Origin: Collybia mongolica
Lineage: Eukaryota; Basidiomycota; Agaricomycetes; Agaricales; Clitocybaceae
DNA: 64,000 nt
Reading direction: 5' to 3'
Assembly: GCA_013420905.1 (NCBI GenBank)
Contig: JAAXNY010000010.1
Span: 1,364,001-1,428,000 of the forward strand
Shown piece by piece: positions 45,601 through 57,472 of the stretch (position 1 is its first letter; every line of letters starts with the position of its first letter). The notes below the pieces were generated by a model. That model was not told where the DNA came from. It saw only the letters and a program-made list of their open reading frames with translations, and did no database searches. Position numbers and translations under genes: made by a program.

Positions 45601-48592
45601 AGAAAGGTTGGTGGAACAGGAATAACGGCATTAGTGGTATATGTTTGTACATTTGTCATCTGAGCCGCCGGACCTTCTGTCACTTATTCAATCGGCATCT
45701 CTGGCGGCAACTTTTCCCCAAAAATAAGACCATGTACGCCCTCGGTCACTGCATCAACTACGGGACAATCCGAAGCGATAAGCATCCTAATTGACTTGTT
45801 GTACAATGGCTTTGAAATCAACAGGTTCTCGTGACCTCGTTTGTCCGGAGACTAGTACTATATCGATAACATCGTACTGTCACTGAATCACACCCCTGCC
45901 CGACCATCAAACCTCAGCTTGTCATTGCACTGGCAACGCGCTCGTATAGTCGTACACCAGATAGATATTGGCGAAACACGCTAAACTTAGCAAATCCACT
46001 CTGCTTCGGAGACATCGTCATTTCGAACCCGGCGTCCTGAATCAAGCTTATCTGTGTCCGATTGGTACGACGGTTACTTGTACCCCAGGATGCTACTTGG
46101 AGCGTATGGATTCCCGGTGCACTATATATAAAGTTAGCTTTGCTAACTGACACTGGCCATTCGTTTTTGCCGGAGTGGACTTGACACTCATTCGAAGCTT
46201 CCGCCGAACTGATCGGCGCGGGGAACTCTCGCCCATTTCTGAGCGCCCGCTTGATTCCGGGATCATTGCTGTGTTACATCTCTCTCTGTCTCTGTGGTCC
46301 AGCATCACGGGGGGAAACAAAGTCCTGGACACAAACTCGATCAAACGATGCTGAGCCACGAAGCCCACTGCTCGAAATAGAAGCCATCACTCTATACCCC
46401 ACACTGATTTGGACATGGGACTGCCCCGCGTTGGAATGACCTCAAACCATGCCCCACATCCAGTGATAATGATGAAGATTTCTAACAACGGGTCGTTGTG
46501 TTCCGTTACTCTCGAGGGGGCCATCATCTGCCATCCGTCTTGTGTCTCAATCGGTCATTCGTTGGTTCCCGTGATCGCTTTTCATTTGTTCATCTTCTAA
46601 CACTCCTTGTTGCTAACATCTATATAAGCATGTCACAAGGACATGATCGATTCAATGGGATGATTAAAGATCGACCGTATCAATAAGAGGAATCTAAATG
46701 CAGACACCTTAAACAGAACAAAGGTAGTTCATTTACTCTTGACAGTTCGTTTGGTGGTTGCCAACATTTTAGTTGTTTCACATGCACAAATCTAGAGTGC
46801 GTCCACGTGTTCTGAACACAAAAGCTCTCCCTCCGCGTAAGAAAGCCATTGTAATATTATACTTGGTATTTGGATTATTATAGGTTCCAAGTTAGGAAAC
46901 TTTTTATTTTTCCCTCTGTATCACCATGCGATTGTACGAGAGTGCCCCCCATTTTACTGGTCATGGCACAGAAGAATGAGGCGGGGCCTCGATAAAATTC
47001 GATACTGCACGCACCTGGTCGCCACAATTCAAATTGATTCCGTCGGCTCTGCAAGATAGCTGAGGTCGCACGACAATTACTCCTCCCTTCAAGAACTCAG
47101 TGAGCCAGGGTCCACACCGTAGGCATCTCAGGCCTGCCAAAAGGATGCCTTAGGATCAATCGCGAGGGTAGATCTATTTGTGCTAACTAGCTTCAACCGT
47201 CCTTGTGACGACCCTCAGCCAAGCACTAGCCTTATTTCAGAGAAGAAGGTTAGTATGTCGGCGACTCGAACCTGATGGTATTAGTGTGACAAGGATGCAC
47301 CCGATGTTTTCCGAGTCAAGGTTCAACGGCTGGCGAATGTATATAGTGGCCCTTGATGATTCGTTGAATTTGACTAACGAGGAGTTTGAATGGTGCCTGT
47401 ATGTCCGTATATGGAGAGTACCAGTATCTGTTCCTGTTTATCTTGCAAACCACTGTGTTTTCAGAGTGTAAGGAGCACCTTCTGTAATCCATGAGGCTCG
47501 AGATTGGACGAGCATTGTATGGTACCTCATCGATACTCACCTGTGAAGTGACATAGGGTGCATCTCTTGGGCTTGGCGCTGAACCTGTCAGGAACATTCA
47601 GGGAACACTTCGTAGCAATATGAGCCGCCGGATGCTACGAGTCCATATAAACCTGTTTGACCTAAGCTTCGATTGACAATCAGATGGGAAACCATTGAAA
47701 GTGAATTGTACCTTCAGCCACAGGGTGAGCAATACAACTGTATCAATAGATCAGGTTTGGGTTTTCGGGAGATTCAGCGATGCCCACAATGAATGCAAAG
47801 TCCCATCGAAGACTGGTCCATCCCACGGAGTTAGGACTTATACATATGAGAACATTGCCCAATTGAAATTGAGACATACTAACTGTAATGCATACCTTGA
47901 AACTTGAAAGGCTGATGCTAACTTGCGACTTGAACATAGGATAAGGAAAATGTGTGTTTCCGAATTTATTTGAACCAATCACACCAATCACACAACTCTC
48001 TGGTTGACAATTCAGAGCGACACTTGATGAGTGCGAGTAATTGCAAAGTAATTGTTTGCGCATTCGCTGTCACAAGTCTATGTAGAAGATGATAAGCGTA
48101 GGTCAAATTGAATGACACAACACTGACCACACTACGTTAGCCTTCTCAACGGCCAGGCCGTTGCCACCATGTGGATAAGACAGGGGTAGTTTGATAGATA
48201 ACTGCTGTCCAAGACGTATCCATGTCATCTCGCAGAACGTAATGAATAGGAGGTGATAATCCACGTTTAGATCCCGTGTCAACTGTTGTTGATTGTAGTG
48301 ATATTGAATATCCATATGTAATTGGTTCCAATTCTGTTGGAGACTTCGAGTTATTGGTCGGGGCCTCTTTAACTAGATTTGGCTGTCCAATTATCGTCAC
48401 CGCACTGAAGAGTTCGGAAGCTATAAGTGATCACACGTGGAGGGTGACGCGGTGAGGCGTTACGTACCGTCACGTGCAGGGAGTAATATACCCTACTGAT
48501 CATGATAACCCTCGGCACAGTTCAACGATCCATTCTTATAGCGTTGATTCGTGGCCGGTAGGCCAATAATTCATCTCAAGGAACAAGCCCCA
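39686..48592. other. 8.9-kb gene-poor region upstream of the ECL1-type gene
   Basis: No ORF with recognisable content. The 400 bp next to the ECL1-type start is pyrimidine-rich, with a T-rich tract at 40047-40072, and is a plausible promoter or leader. Low-complexity runs include an A-rich tract at about 41387-41416 and C-runs at about 42157-42175. Overlapping ORFs of 130-164 codons at 41048-41726 lie over these low-complexity tracts and look like chance frames. I found no tRNA, repeat array or transposon end. Confidence 0.4.
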
Positions 48593-49506
48593 ATGTCGAT
48601 CCCCCTTGATATCGAGGAATTCCTTGATGGATATCCCGGCTCAGGGAACGACCTCAAATACTCGGCAAACCTAGATTTCTACTCTAATACACTTCGCTGT
48701 CGCCCAGATAATCGATTGATCGAAGAAATCCACGAACAGTACTTTTTAATTCCTCGACAAAATTTAGTAAATGTTGATAATTCTATGCCTACAGATGGTT
48801 TGGAGACTACGACAAGCTAGAGTACAAACACGGGTTTATTCAGTGGTTGTAGGTTATCCTCTTGTGAGTAGTATGGGCGGCATAACAATTGTTATATATT
48901 CCCGATGATCGCGTTATAGGTTCCCGATGCAAGAACATGGCATGAACTATGAATCCCAGTCACTCCAGCGCCACGAGATAGCGTCTATGAAGTCTGATCC
49001 GCGTATTATGAGGCGGATAGTCACATCATACAAACTCATGCTTGATTTTTATGGAATGCGACTTGTTTCTGAGGAGTCAGGCCTCGTCGACCGGGCACTT
49101 CCACCTCGAAACTATACATCTAGATACCGGAATCTAGTATGTGAGTATTCTTATTATGCAAGGCTAGACATGGACTCATGTGTTCCTTTTAAAAAATCAA
49201 GGGTCTTCCCACAACTACCTTCGCATCTCGAGAATATTGAAGTGCTTATCTGAATTCGGCTTAGAGCACCTGAACATTGGATTTCTACTCCATATTCTAT
49301 CTGAACAGAGTGAATCAAACGAACTCAATTCTTCCGGAATACGCAGCAGCATGGATCGGTGGTGGGCGAATTGTATCAGGAACGGCGAGAAAAGGATGCG
49401 TATTGGCGGATTGATAGCCAAAGTTCGTTCAGGGTCCGATGGGTATGTTTTCACAAGAGATCTGTATCAGGGGTTTCTGGATGCTTCCAAGGACCCAGGA
49501 GCATGA
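48593..49506 (+). CDS. OGFr-domain protein, 241 aa, four exons
   Basis: Exons 48593-48738, 48795-48848, 48920-49140 and 49202-49506; 242 codons with stop. Almost the whole protein is the conserved N-terminal domain of the opioid growth factor receptor family (PF04664): LDFYSNTLRCRPDNRLIEEI, WFGDYDKLEYKHGFIQWLFP, LMLDFYGMRLVSEESG and SSHNYLRISRILKCLSEFGL. Splicing is needed to restore the WFGDYDKLE and WSSHNYLRI blocks. Animal OGFr is a nuclear-envelope-associated negative growth regulator. The function of fungal proteins with this domain is not known, and opioid binding should not be assumed. It converges with the GSKIP-like gene (184 bp between stops). Confidence 0.83.
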
Positions 49507-49690
49507 TTGGGGGCAGGAAAAGAATGGCGATGATTTCGTACTCATGATTGACATACTAGACATCGATGGAATTTGAAGTTTGCACCCACTACTTGTCTAC
49601 CGGGATCGGGATCTATAAGGCTAAATTCAGGGTCAGTAGCCATAGGAGGTTATCTGATAAGTCACTGTACCAAAACTCGGATAGGTATAT

Positions 49691-50098
49691 CTACATGAGC
49701 ATTTCTAGTTTCCGTACCAAGGTCTCTTGGCGCTTTTTTTCATATAATGGGCTAGCAGAGCGTAGAAGATCCTCTATGGATTCGAAGATCGCTTCCTCTT
49801 TATTGGTGATTGGGGGGTGTTTTTTTGAATCGATCTTGTATAAGACATCAGTGGGCGAAATGTAATAAAAAAAGTGATTTGGGACTTTTACAGAAAATCC
49901 TCCGAGATTAAGTTTGATAGTAAATTTCAAGCCCTCAAGGACAGTTACTGAGGCCGTGGCTTGCAGCGGTGATGACATCGTGACTGAAAATGCCTCGATG
50001 CCGTATGATTGCTCGTTTAATGCGCGCTGCAATTCGTCGACGAAAAAGCGGGAGGGAGAATGAGACGGGTACATTTTTAACAAAGTTGGCAGGCGCAT
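49691..50098 (-). CDS. GSKIP-like domain protein, 116 aa, two exons
   Basis: Exon 1 49892-50098, intron 49835-49891 (57 nt), exon 2 49691-49834; 117 codons with stop. The intron joins LNLGGFS to IDSKKHPP; reading through gives no stop but inserts 19 poorly fitting residues. The C-terminal block IFESIEDLLRSASPLYEKKR...LVRKLEML matches the GSKIP pattern (short hydrophobic stretch, S-P-x-[YF], helical end). GSKIP proteins in animals bind GSK3-beta and PKA; the domain also occurs alone in fungi with unknown role. The assignment rests on one block, so it is moderate. A downstream ATG at 50074 is another possible start. Confidence 0.6.
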   Translation of the reverse strand: MRLPTLLKMYPSHSPSRFFVDELQRALNEQSYGIEAFSVTMSSPLQATASVTVLEGLKFTIKLNLGGFSVKVPNHFFYYISPTDVLYKIDSKKHPPITNKEEAIFESIEDLLRSASPLYEKKRQETLVRKLEMLM

Positions 50099-50493
50099 GG
50101 ACGATAGGCGGTTAAATAGGAGAGCGAGGTAGACTAGTTTGACGGATTCCCCAAAGAGGCCCTCCCTGTAATGAAGAACAGCGCTAACGCATTACTAGGT
50201 CGGTGTTCGGAAAGTGAGTTATTCTAGTAAATGAGTTAGTTCCAGAGATATCCCATATCCAACTTGGGCCGGTGGCGTCTGCTGCAGTGTCGACAGTCTT
50301 CGATACACTTCAAGCAAATGCGGTATTCCCCTTAAGGGAGTATTTCTGGGTCACGTGCATAAACCACAGCTAGCCATCTCTCCTCCATCCTGAACCCAAG
50401 TTACTCATTGTCTCCCTGAAAACGTTGCTTCATAAACGACAGGCTGGAATTCTGCGCCTGGAATAGCCCAGGAAATCAAACGTTATCGTTTCG
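50099..50493. promoter_or_regulatory. Shared promoter region of the GSKIP-like gene and VPS45
   Basis: 395 bp between divergent start codons, so promoters of both genes must lie here. No specific binding site or TATA box that I can support. Confidence 0.4.
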
Positions 50494-52962
50494 ATGGATG
50501 TCGTAAAGGCGGTTGAGACGTATGTCACCAGAATGGTGTCGACACCTTCCGCTATGAAAGTCCTTCTTCTTGATTCACACACCGTGCGTTCCTGCCACTG
50601 CGAAGCGTTTCAAACAATATCGTTTACCGAAATCGCCACAGACTCCGATAATTTCGCTAGCTTCCACCCAGTCCACATTGCTTTCGCACCAGGTCTACCT
50701 GACAGACCGTATCGATAACAAAAAGAGAGACCGCATGCCCCATATGAAATGCGTGTGTTTTCTACAACCCCATGAAGATAGCTTGCAGGCTCTCGAATCA
50801 GAGTTGAGAGAACCAAAGTATGGAGAGTATTATTTGTGTCAGTCGGTGAATCTTTGGGTCCTGATGGAATCCGATAAATTGAGGTTGACGATTTTCCATA
50901 GACTTCAGTAACATTCTGACCAAGACCGCGATTGAACGCCTTGCAGAAGTTGATGAGTATGAGGTGGTCAAGGAAGTGCAGGTACGCACCTAACTATATT
51001 ACTTGTTCAGCTCACGTACCTTCGTCAAAGGAATTCTTTGCAGACTACGTACCCTTGCTGCCATGTCTATTTTCCATAAACCATACTCCCACGGCCGCAA
51101 AACCTATCTACGGCTCTACGCCGAATGCATGGGATGCGAAAGCCCTTGAATCCGCAATCCAGGGTATCATTGCAGTCCTTCTCAGTTTAAAGAAAAAGCC
51201 CATCATCCGCTACGAAAAAATGAGCGGGATGGCCAAAAAACTTGGTGTGGAGGTGGAGGTGCGTTTAAACCCAACATACACTAATACTCATTGACGTACA
51301 TCTCCTCGACCAGCACCGAATTCAGGTAGAGACATCGCTGTTTGATTTTCGCCCTACCCAAGTTCCTCCGCTATTGCTAATTCTCGATCGACGAAATGAC
51401 CCTATTACACCTCTTCTATCACAATGGACGTATCAGGCCATGGTTCATGAGCTCCTTGGTATTCAAAATGGCCGGGTTGATCTGACTCTTGTCCCGGACA
51501 TTAGACCAGAATTATCGGTAAGTTTTAGCAGTCAGTTTGTCGTCAAAATGTTTGACTCAGCTGCAGGAAATCACACTCACAACGGCAACCGACCCTTTTT
51601 TCCAAGCACATTATCTCGCCACCTTCGGGGATTTGGGTGGTTCTCTCAAGAATTACGTCCAATCATACCAAACTCGATCGTTAGCCCACTCTCCTTCCTC
51701 AATTAATTCTATATCAGACATGAAGCGGTTTGTGGAGGAGTATCCAGAGTTCAGGAAATTGGGTGGCAATGTTAGCAAACATGTTGCTCTTGTCGGTGAA
51801 TTGAGCAGGCTTGTGGGAAGAGATAAGCTTTTGGAGGTTGGTGAAGTTGAGCAGGGCCTTGCTACCAGCTCTGGTGCTGATTTCAAAGTGTGTGAAGTTC
51901 CGTATGTCTTATCGCTCACCTACCTTACAATATGATCCCCGAAGGATGTCCAAGCAATCATCACAGATAACGGGGTGTCAGCTTGGAACAAGCTCAGAAT
52001 AGTCATCATGTATGCTCTAAGGTATCAGAAGACTCAAACGGGCAACATTGCATCACTTATCAACCTCATGCTTGCAAATGGTGTTTCTCGAGAGGATGCA
52101 AGAGTAAGTTGCTTTTTGCCGCTTGAAAAGCGCCTCTGAATGCTTCTTAGCTCGTGTACGTATTTTTGAACATAGCTGGTGCTGATCAACGCCAAGATGA
52201 CCTGTTCTCAACGGAATCTCTCCTTGCGAAGGGTCGCTCTGCACTGAAGGGTTTAAAGGTAAAGTTCTTTCAATAGGTCTTGAAGCCTTATATAACGTTT
52301 CTTTAGGGAGTAGAGAACGTCTATACTCAACACACTCCACATCTGTCCCAAACCCTTGAGCAACTGTTCAAAGGAAAGTTAAAAGAGACCAGCTACCCTT
52401 ATCTTGACGCGGCTGGGCCTAACGCTGCATTGCAGAGGTCTGTGGCATGTCAGTCTATCCTATACACTAGGTATTGATGGGTTACAAGGCCACAAGATGT
52501 GATTATATTTATCATTGGAGGTGCAACATACGAAGAAGCCCGAACGGTCACCCTCTTCAATCAAGATCCTGTGGCCGCATCCAATGGTGGTGTCCAAGCT
52601 GCCACAGGAATGCGAATTCTGCTAGGCGGAACGTGTGTGCACAACTCTTCGTCGTATGGTCAAAATTTCCCTTCTATTTCCTTTATCCTGACGCTGTCCA
52701 TAGGTATCTGGAGATGATTCGTTCGGCCGCCATGGGATTCCCAGTTTCGGTGTATGAACCTCCACCGGAATCGGCGTCGAATGCCCCCGCCCTAAACCTG
52801 AATCTCGGCGGCGTAAATGTTAGCTTAGGTGGGCCAGGCGGGACGGGTGTATTCAGGTCCAGTGGGGAAGCTGTTGGTGTTCAGGCCGACGGGATCCGAG
52901 ATGGTGTAATGAACTTGATAGGCAAAGTCAAGCAGGGCGTTGACCGTATAGCTATTCCTTAA
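50494..52962 (+). CDS. VPS45: Vacuolar protein sorting protein 45 (Sec1/Munc18 family), 645 aa, eleven exons
   Basis: Exons 50494-50583, 50642-50837, 50902-50981, 51031-51258, 51314-51517, 51567-51887, 51945-52103, 52151-52258, 52307-52437, 52489-52650 and 52704-52962; 646 codons with stop. Vps45 binds the syntaxin Tlg2/STX16 and governs SNARE fusion of Golgi-derived vesicles with endosomes. Sec1-family blocks: [71 protein letters not shown], then [18 protein letters not shown] near the C-terminus and [35 protein letters not shown] is characteristic of Vps45 among Sec1 proteins. A Gly-rich C-terminal extension ([18 protein letters not shown]) goes beyond the usual end. It lies in tandem with ERV46 (264 bp between). 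Confidence 0.93.
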
Positions 52963-53226
52963 GAATCTACAGAATAATTTCATACATATTTATTCCATGC
53001 ACCCACTTGGTTGTCGCTAAAACCTGGGGTAAAATCCGGGATCGCGTATTGGGCACACGTGAACAACCTGAGGTGACACGTCGACACTCGTCAGTGTTTG
53101 TCTCGTGACTAAAACTGCAAATTGCATTTCTGATAAGTCGTATACAATCCTTACTTTCTGACTTCGTGTTAGTCCTTCTTTTCACGCCTCTCGTGGTTAT
53201 CGCGCTCGGGCCCGCTACACGATAGA

Positions 53227-54986
53227 ATGGCGAAAGGTTTATTTGGCGGTCTCAAAGGCGTGGATGCCTTTGGAAAGGTGCGTATTGACACGTCGGCCTT
53301 TCCACTGTACATGCATTTAGGTTATATCAGACCACAGAGGATGTAAAGGTCAAGACTCGCACAGGCGCTTTCTGTTAGTTCTCGTCATTCAACCGAGCAG
53401 AATTATTGACCAGAAATGGCTTCCATAGTGACAATACTCTCTGCTGCAATCATAATAGCATTCACTACCATGGAATTTCTTGACTACCGAAGAATTACAA
53501 TCGATACTTCTATCGTTGTGGATAAAAGTAGAGGGGAGAAGTTGACTGTCAATATGAATATAACATTCCCAAGAGTACCATGTTACTGTGAGTCATTCTT
53601 ATCCTCGTGTAACCGTATAGTCAACTTAAACGTCTGAAGTGCTCAGCCTCGATGTCATGGATATCAGTGGAGAACTGCAACGCGACGTCTCGCACAATGT
53701 ACTCAAGGTCCGGCTGGATGAATACGGAGTTATGGTTCCGAACTCGTACAGCGCCGAATTGAGAAATGACGTCGACAAAATGAACGAAGTACAATCTGAC
53801 ACCTATTGTGGTTCTTGCTACGGTGGACTGGAGCCTGAGGGTGGCTGTTGTAACACTTGCGAGCAAGTCCGCACTGCGTATGTAAATCGAGGCTGGAGCT
53901 TCAGCAACCCCGATGCTATTGAACAGGTAAAAGTTCAATTTCTTTCCTTTCTTTTCACTTAACACGTTCGCTTTTTAGTGCAAAAATGAAGGCTGGTCAG
54001 ACAAGCTCAAGGAACAAGCCAATGAGGGATGTAACATCTCAGGACGGATCCGAGTAAACAAAGTTATTGGAAACATTCACCTGTCTCCAGGCAGGTCATT
54101 CCAGACAAATTCTCGCAATATCTACGAACTCGTCCCTTATCTCCGAGAGGATGGCAACCGTCACGATTTCTCACATACCATCCACACCTTTGCATTCGAA
54201 GGTTGTTATTTTATTCATCGAAGCCTGTCAGCGTTTTCATCGTTTCTTCCATAAAGGTGATGACGAGTATGACTACTGGAAAGCTGAAGCCGGCAAGGCC
54301 ATGAGGAAGCGTTTGGAAATCACGGCGGATCCACTAGACAACACTTACGCACGAGTACGTTGACTTGGGTTCGGGGATAATTATTTCACCGCTGACCAGT
54401 TATACAGACCAGTAAGGCTCAATATATGTTCCAATATTTCCTCAAAGTCGTTTCGACTCAATTCCGAACATACGATGGACATGTCGTGAGTCTCATTACA
54501 CACCAATACATGAGTTCCAGTTCACCAGTGACTGGTTATCTAGGTCAACACACATCAATATAGTACAACCTCCTTTGAACGTGACTTATCAGAGGGAGGT
54601 CAAGGTGATACACCACAAGGTATTCATGTTCAGCATGGCGTCGCTGGTGTTCCCGGTAATTTCTTTGTATAAATCTCGCAAGCATCTTTCTGAGATGTGA
54701 TCGCTAGGTGCCTTCTTTAATTTCGAAATATCGCCAATTCTTGTTGTCCACTCGGACACACGGCAAGCTTTCGCACATTTCGTTACATCGTATGTTTGCA
54801 TCCTCTTCACATTGATATTTATTTGAATCAATTCTCCTTACCAGGACTTGTGCGATTGTTGGTGGAGTGCTCACCGTTGCATCCCTCCTGGATAGTATAT
54901 TGTTCGCTACTGGGCGCGTTCTCAAAAAATCTGGGGTCTCTGTGGTCGGAGCGGGAACTGGGTATGGAGGGGCTAAAATCATGTAA
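53227..54986 (+). CDS. ERV46: ER-Golgi cargo-cycling protein Erv46 (ERGIC3), 424 aa, ten exons
   Basis: Exons 53227-53277, 53331-53373, 53429-53587, 53640-53926, 53979-54201, 54257-54354, 54408-54485, 54544-54655, 54708-54789 and 54845-54986; 425 codons with stop. With Erv41 it forms a receptor that cycles between ER and Golgi in COPII/COPI vesicles and returns escaped ER residents. Two membrane segments: LTILSAAIIIAFTTMEFLDY near the N-terminus (ERGIC_N domain) and AIVGGVLTVASLLDSILFA near the C-terminus. The luminal part between them has the conserved Cys-rich block YCGSCYGG...GCCNTCEQVR and GCNISGRIRVNKVIGNIH. Splicing at 53428/53429 is required to restore GAFLTILSAA. Confidence 0.93.
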
Positions 54987-55175
54987 ATTAATATTAGGTG
55001 ACTCTGCATGACTGCACTCCATTGCTCAATATGAGATAACGGGCTTGTACATAATTAAACTCGGTGTGTAGCGAGGCTGTCCTGTTGTATTAATTTCTGC
55101 CAAAAGATGACGAGATAAGGTCATTAAAATTTTGGTGGTACAACTTCAAGGTATACAAGATGGTGGCGAGATTAA

Positions 55176-56656
55176 TTAGTTCTTCCTCCTAACTGGAAGC
55201 TTTTCATGTATGTGGGGTGTGGCTACGGCGAGCTTACGCTTCTTCGTTGGTGATGGGGGATCTTTCAGTGAATGACTTTTCGATAAGACCTTTACTCGGC
55301 GGGTGCCATAAAGCTCATGATGATTCTCCTGTTATAAGTCAGTGTTAGGGTAAAAGCGAAAACGATGTTCGGAAAACACACTTCCGCCCCCATCATTAAC
55401 TCATCATCTTCATCATCCGAATCGCCTCTCTTTTCGTCCTCCTCGCCGTCGAAATGATCAGAGTGATCACTCTCTGCATCCTGCACTCTACCGCCACAGT
55501 TCACGTCCTCTCTAGAGCCATAATAGTCGTCATCATGTATGGCAACTTTCCGTTTTCTTTGCTGAGTTACCCGTGGTTTCGTCTGTTCCGCTTCTACGGC
55601 CTCCTCTGCTTTTGGATCTGCATCAACTGATTCATAATAGCTATCTTCTCGTTTGACATGAACCACTGCACGAACGCGCCGAATGAGTGTCTGGCGCGGT
55701 CCCTGTTGAGGTCGTCCTGGAGCGTCACTGGAGAGGCTTTGTGTTTTGGGAACTTTGACACTTGTGGTAGACAAATCATAAGTAAGCAGATCCCCTGATG
55801 GCTGTACGTTGTTTTTAGAGCGTTTGTTCGGCTTGGCCGATCGCCGTGGTTTATGGCTACTGATGCTCGTTGATGCGGAGGGGGAATCAGGTTCAGGCGG
55901 GCTCGCAGGTCGGACGGATTTGTACGCCGGTGGTTGGTTTAGGGAAGACGTTGAAGCTCGTTTAGTCGTTATTGATGACGGTGCTGAGTCTATGATATTA
56001 GATAAGTGGTGCTGGGGGGTAAGGGGGGCATTGGCTCCTGTACGATTCCACTATGGGGTGCGTTGTAGAAGTTGTGACCGAGTGAGTTTGGACGGACATA
56101 CTTGAAGCTGTTCAGCTACCAATTCGTCTATTCTTGTTGATAGCGTACACCTTTCTTGCTCAACACGAAGGAAGTGTTCTTGCCAATTTCGCGACTGGTC
56201 TTTCCATTGATTCGCCTCTCGTCGGAGCTGAGCTATCGTCTCTATTTGATGAGCAATCTATGAGGGTGATAGTGAGTGACTAGGGCGTAAGTTGGAGCGG
56301 GTGCTTTACGGTGATCTCAGCTTGCTTTAACTGTAACCTGTCAAGCAAGGGCTTTAAAATTCACAAGGAAAGCACGTACTGCAGCTTTGCAACTGAGGGT
56401 TTCTTGTTTCCATGAGTGTCCTTCCAACTGAGATGCATGTAATGTATCTTTTACTTTGTCGCGTTCAGCTCGTGCTTCGCACGCATCGGCGGTAGCGCGT
56501 GCCACCTCAGATCGAGCCTTATTCTCGATCTCTGCAAACTAATATGACAATTAAGTTGATGCTCTGGTACAGAGGAACGCAAATAGTCACCGCTTGGTAT
56601 GCAGAATTAGACAAGGCTGCGAGAGATGCGGTCAATAACTCAGACGGGTTCGCCAT
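55176..56656 (-). CDS. Uncharacterised coiled-coil protein with acidic middle and basic C-terminus, 394 aa, six exons
   Basis: Exons 56591-56656, 56380-56538, 56310-56330, 56102-56257, 55382-56011 and 55176-55328; 395 codons with stop. I know no named family. Residues about 20-135 form one long predicted coiled coil (FAEIENKARSEVARATADAC through FLRVEQERCTLSTRIDELVA). A Ser/Pro-rich basic linker follows, then IRRVRAVVHVKRED, an acidic stretch (SDDEDDELMMGAE) and a basic tail with PSPTKKRKLA, a possible nuclear localisation signal. Exon 3 is only 21 nt and the heptad pattern runs through it. Exon 5 is entered at 56011 by the only nearby acceptor that keeps frame. The shape suggests a nuclear scaffold or chromatin-associated protein, but this is inference only. 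Confidence 0.7.
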
Positions 56657-57472
56657 TAACCTTGACAAGCAGTGAGCGGGTACAAAGACTGCGCGTGATC
56701 CTGGGTTACTATAGGAGCTCCCATCACGTGAGGTGCGACGCGCTTGAGATTTTTGAAAATTACTAGTATGGTCTTTTCATTTCAAATAAACAGATTGTCG
56801 CGATGGGCAACTGTCAACTTAAGAGATTGACTCTGAGGAATGCGCAGCACGCTTACGATGGTAATTAGGGACGTTAGAAATGCCGAGGGCATGATCAGTG
56901 TAGTATATTGTTTGGTGATGTTGTGCCAAGTTGAAATGGAGGACCACAGGTCGGCGACAGTAATTGCATTCCACACCAGGAGCTGTTCTGTTCTGAGTCT
57001 CCGAGTGATCTTCCCTGGATCCTTTTTCCTACTCTGTACGTCTTTTTTTCTTTCGATTTCGATTTTTTCAAGTCTGGCTCCGCCGTACCAACCGTGGGTG
57101 CCACTGTATCCATACTCTCCAGTGCTCTCCTCGCCCAGCCTTCTCACTGTTTTAGCCTCACTTGTGCCAACCACCATCATTTGTTACCCTCCCATACGAT
57201 ACCCGCCATTTTTGTACACGACATCCTCGCGTTACTCGCACCATCCCAGGGCATCTGAACGCAATCTGGATTTCCTTAGCATTCCTATCAATCTGCAATT
57301 ATTCGAGGGATCTCATCGGGGAGCTTCTCTCTGGGAAGGACCACTGAAAGGCTTTATCATAAGCCCAACATTATTGGTGCGCTCTCGTACATATAACTTA
57401 TAGCCAAAGATTCTGCTATCTAATTATGCACTACCTCAGTCCACCGGGCAGGCTTGACTCACAGCGCTTTCC
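56657..57472. promoter_or_regulatory. Divergent promoter region between the coiled-coil gene and the Ras GEF gene
   Basis: 816 bp between start codons. A pyrimidine-rich stretch (about 57030-57075) faces the Ras GEF gene. An ORF of 187 codons (56840-57403) has no recognisable content and no conserved start context, so I do not call it. No defined binding site. Confidence 0.4.

Noticed and set aside
46018..46060. tRNA B-box-like sequence (GGGTTCGAAAT on the minus strand)
   Set aside because: No matching A-box, acceptor stem or anticodon arm could be drawn around it.
56840..57403. 187-codon ORF upstream of the Ras GEF gene
   Set aside because: No recognisable sequence, and it occupies a divergent promoter with a pyrimidine-rich tract; more likely an untranslated leader.
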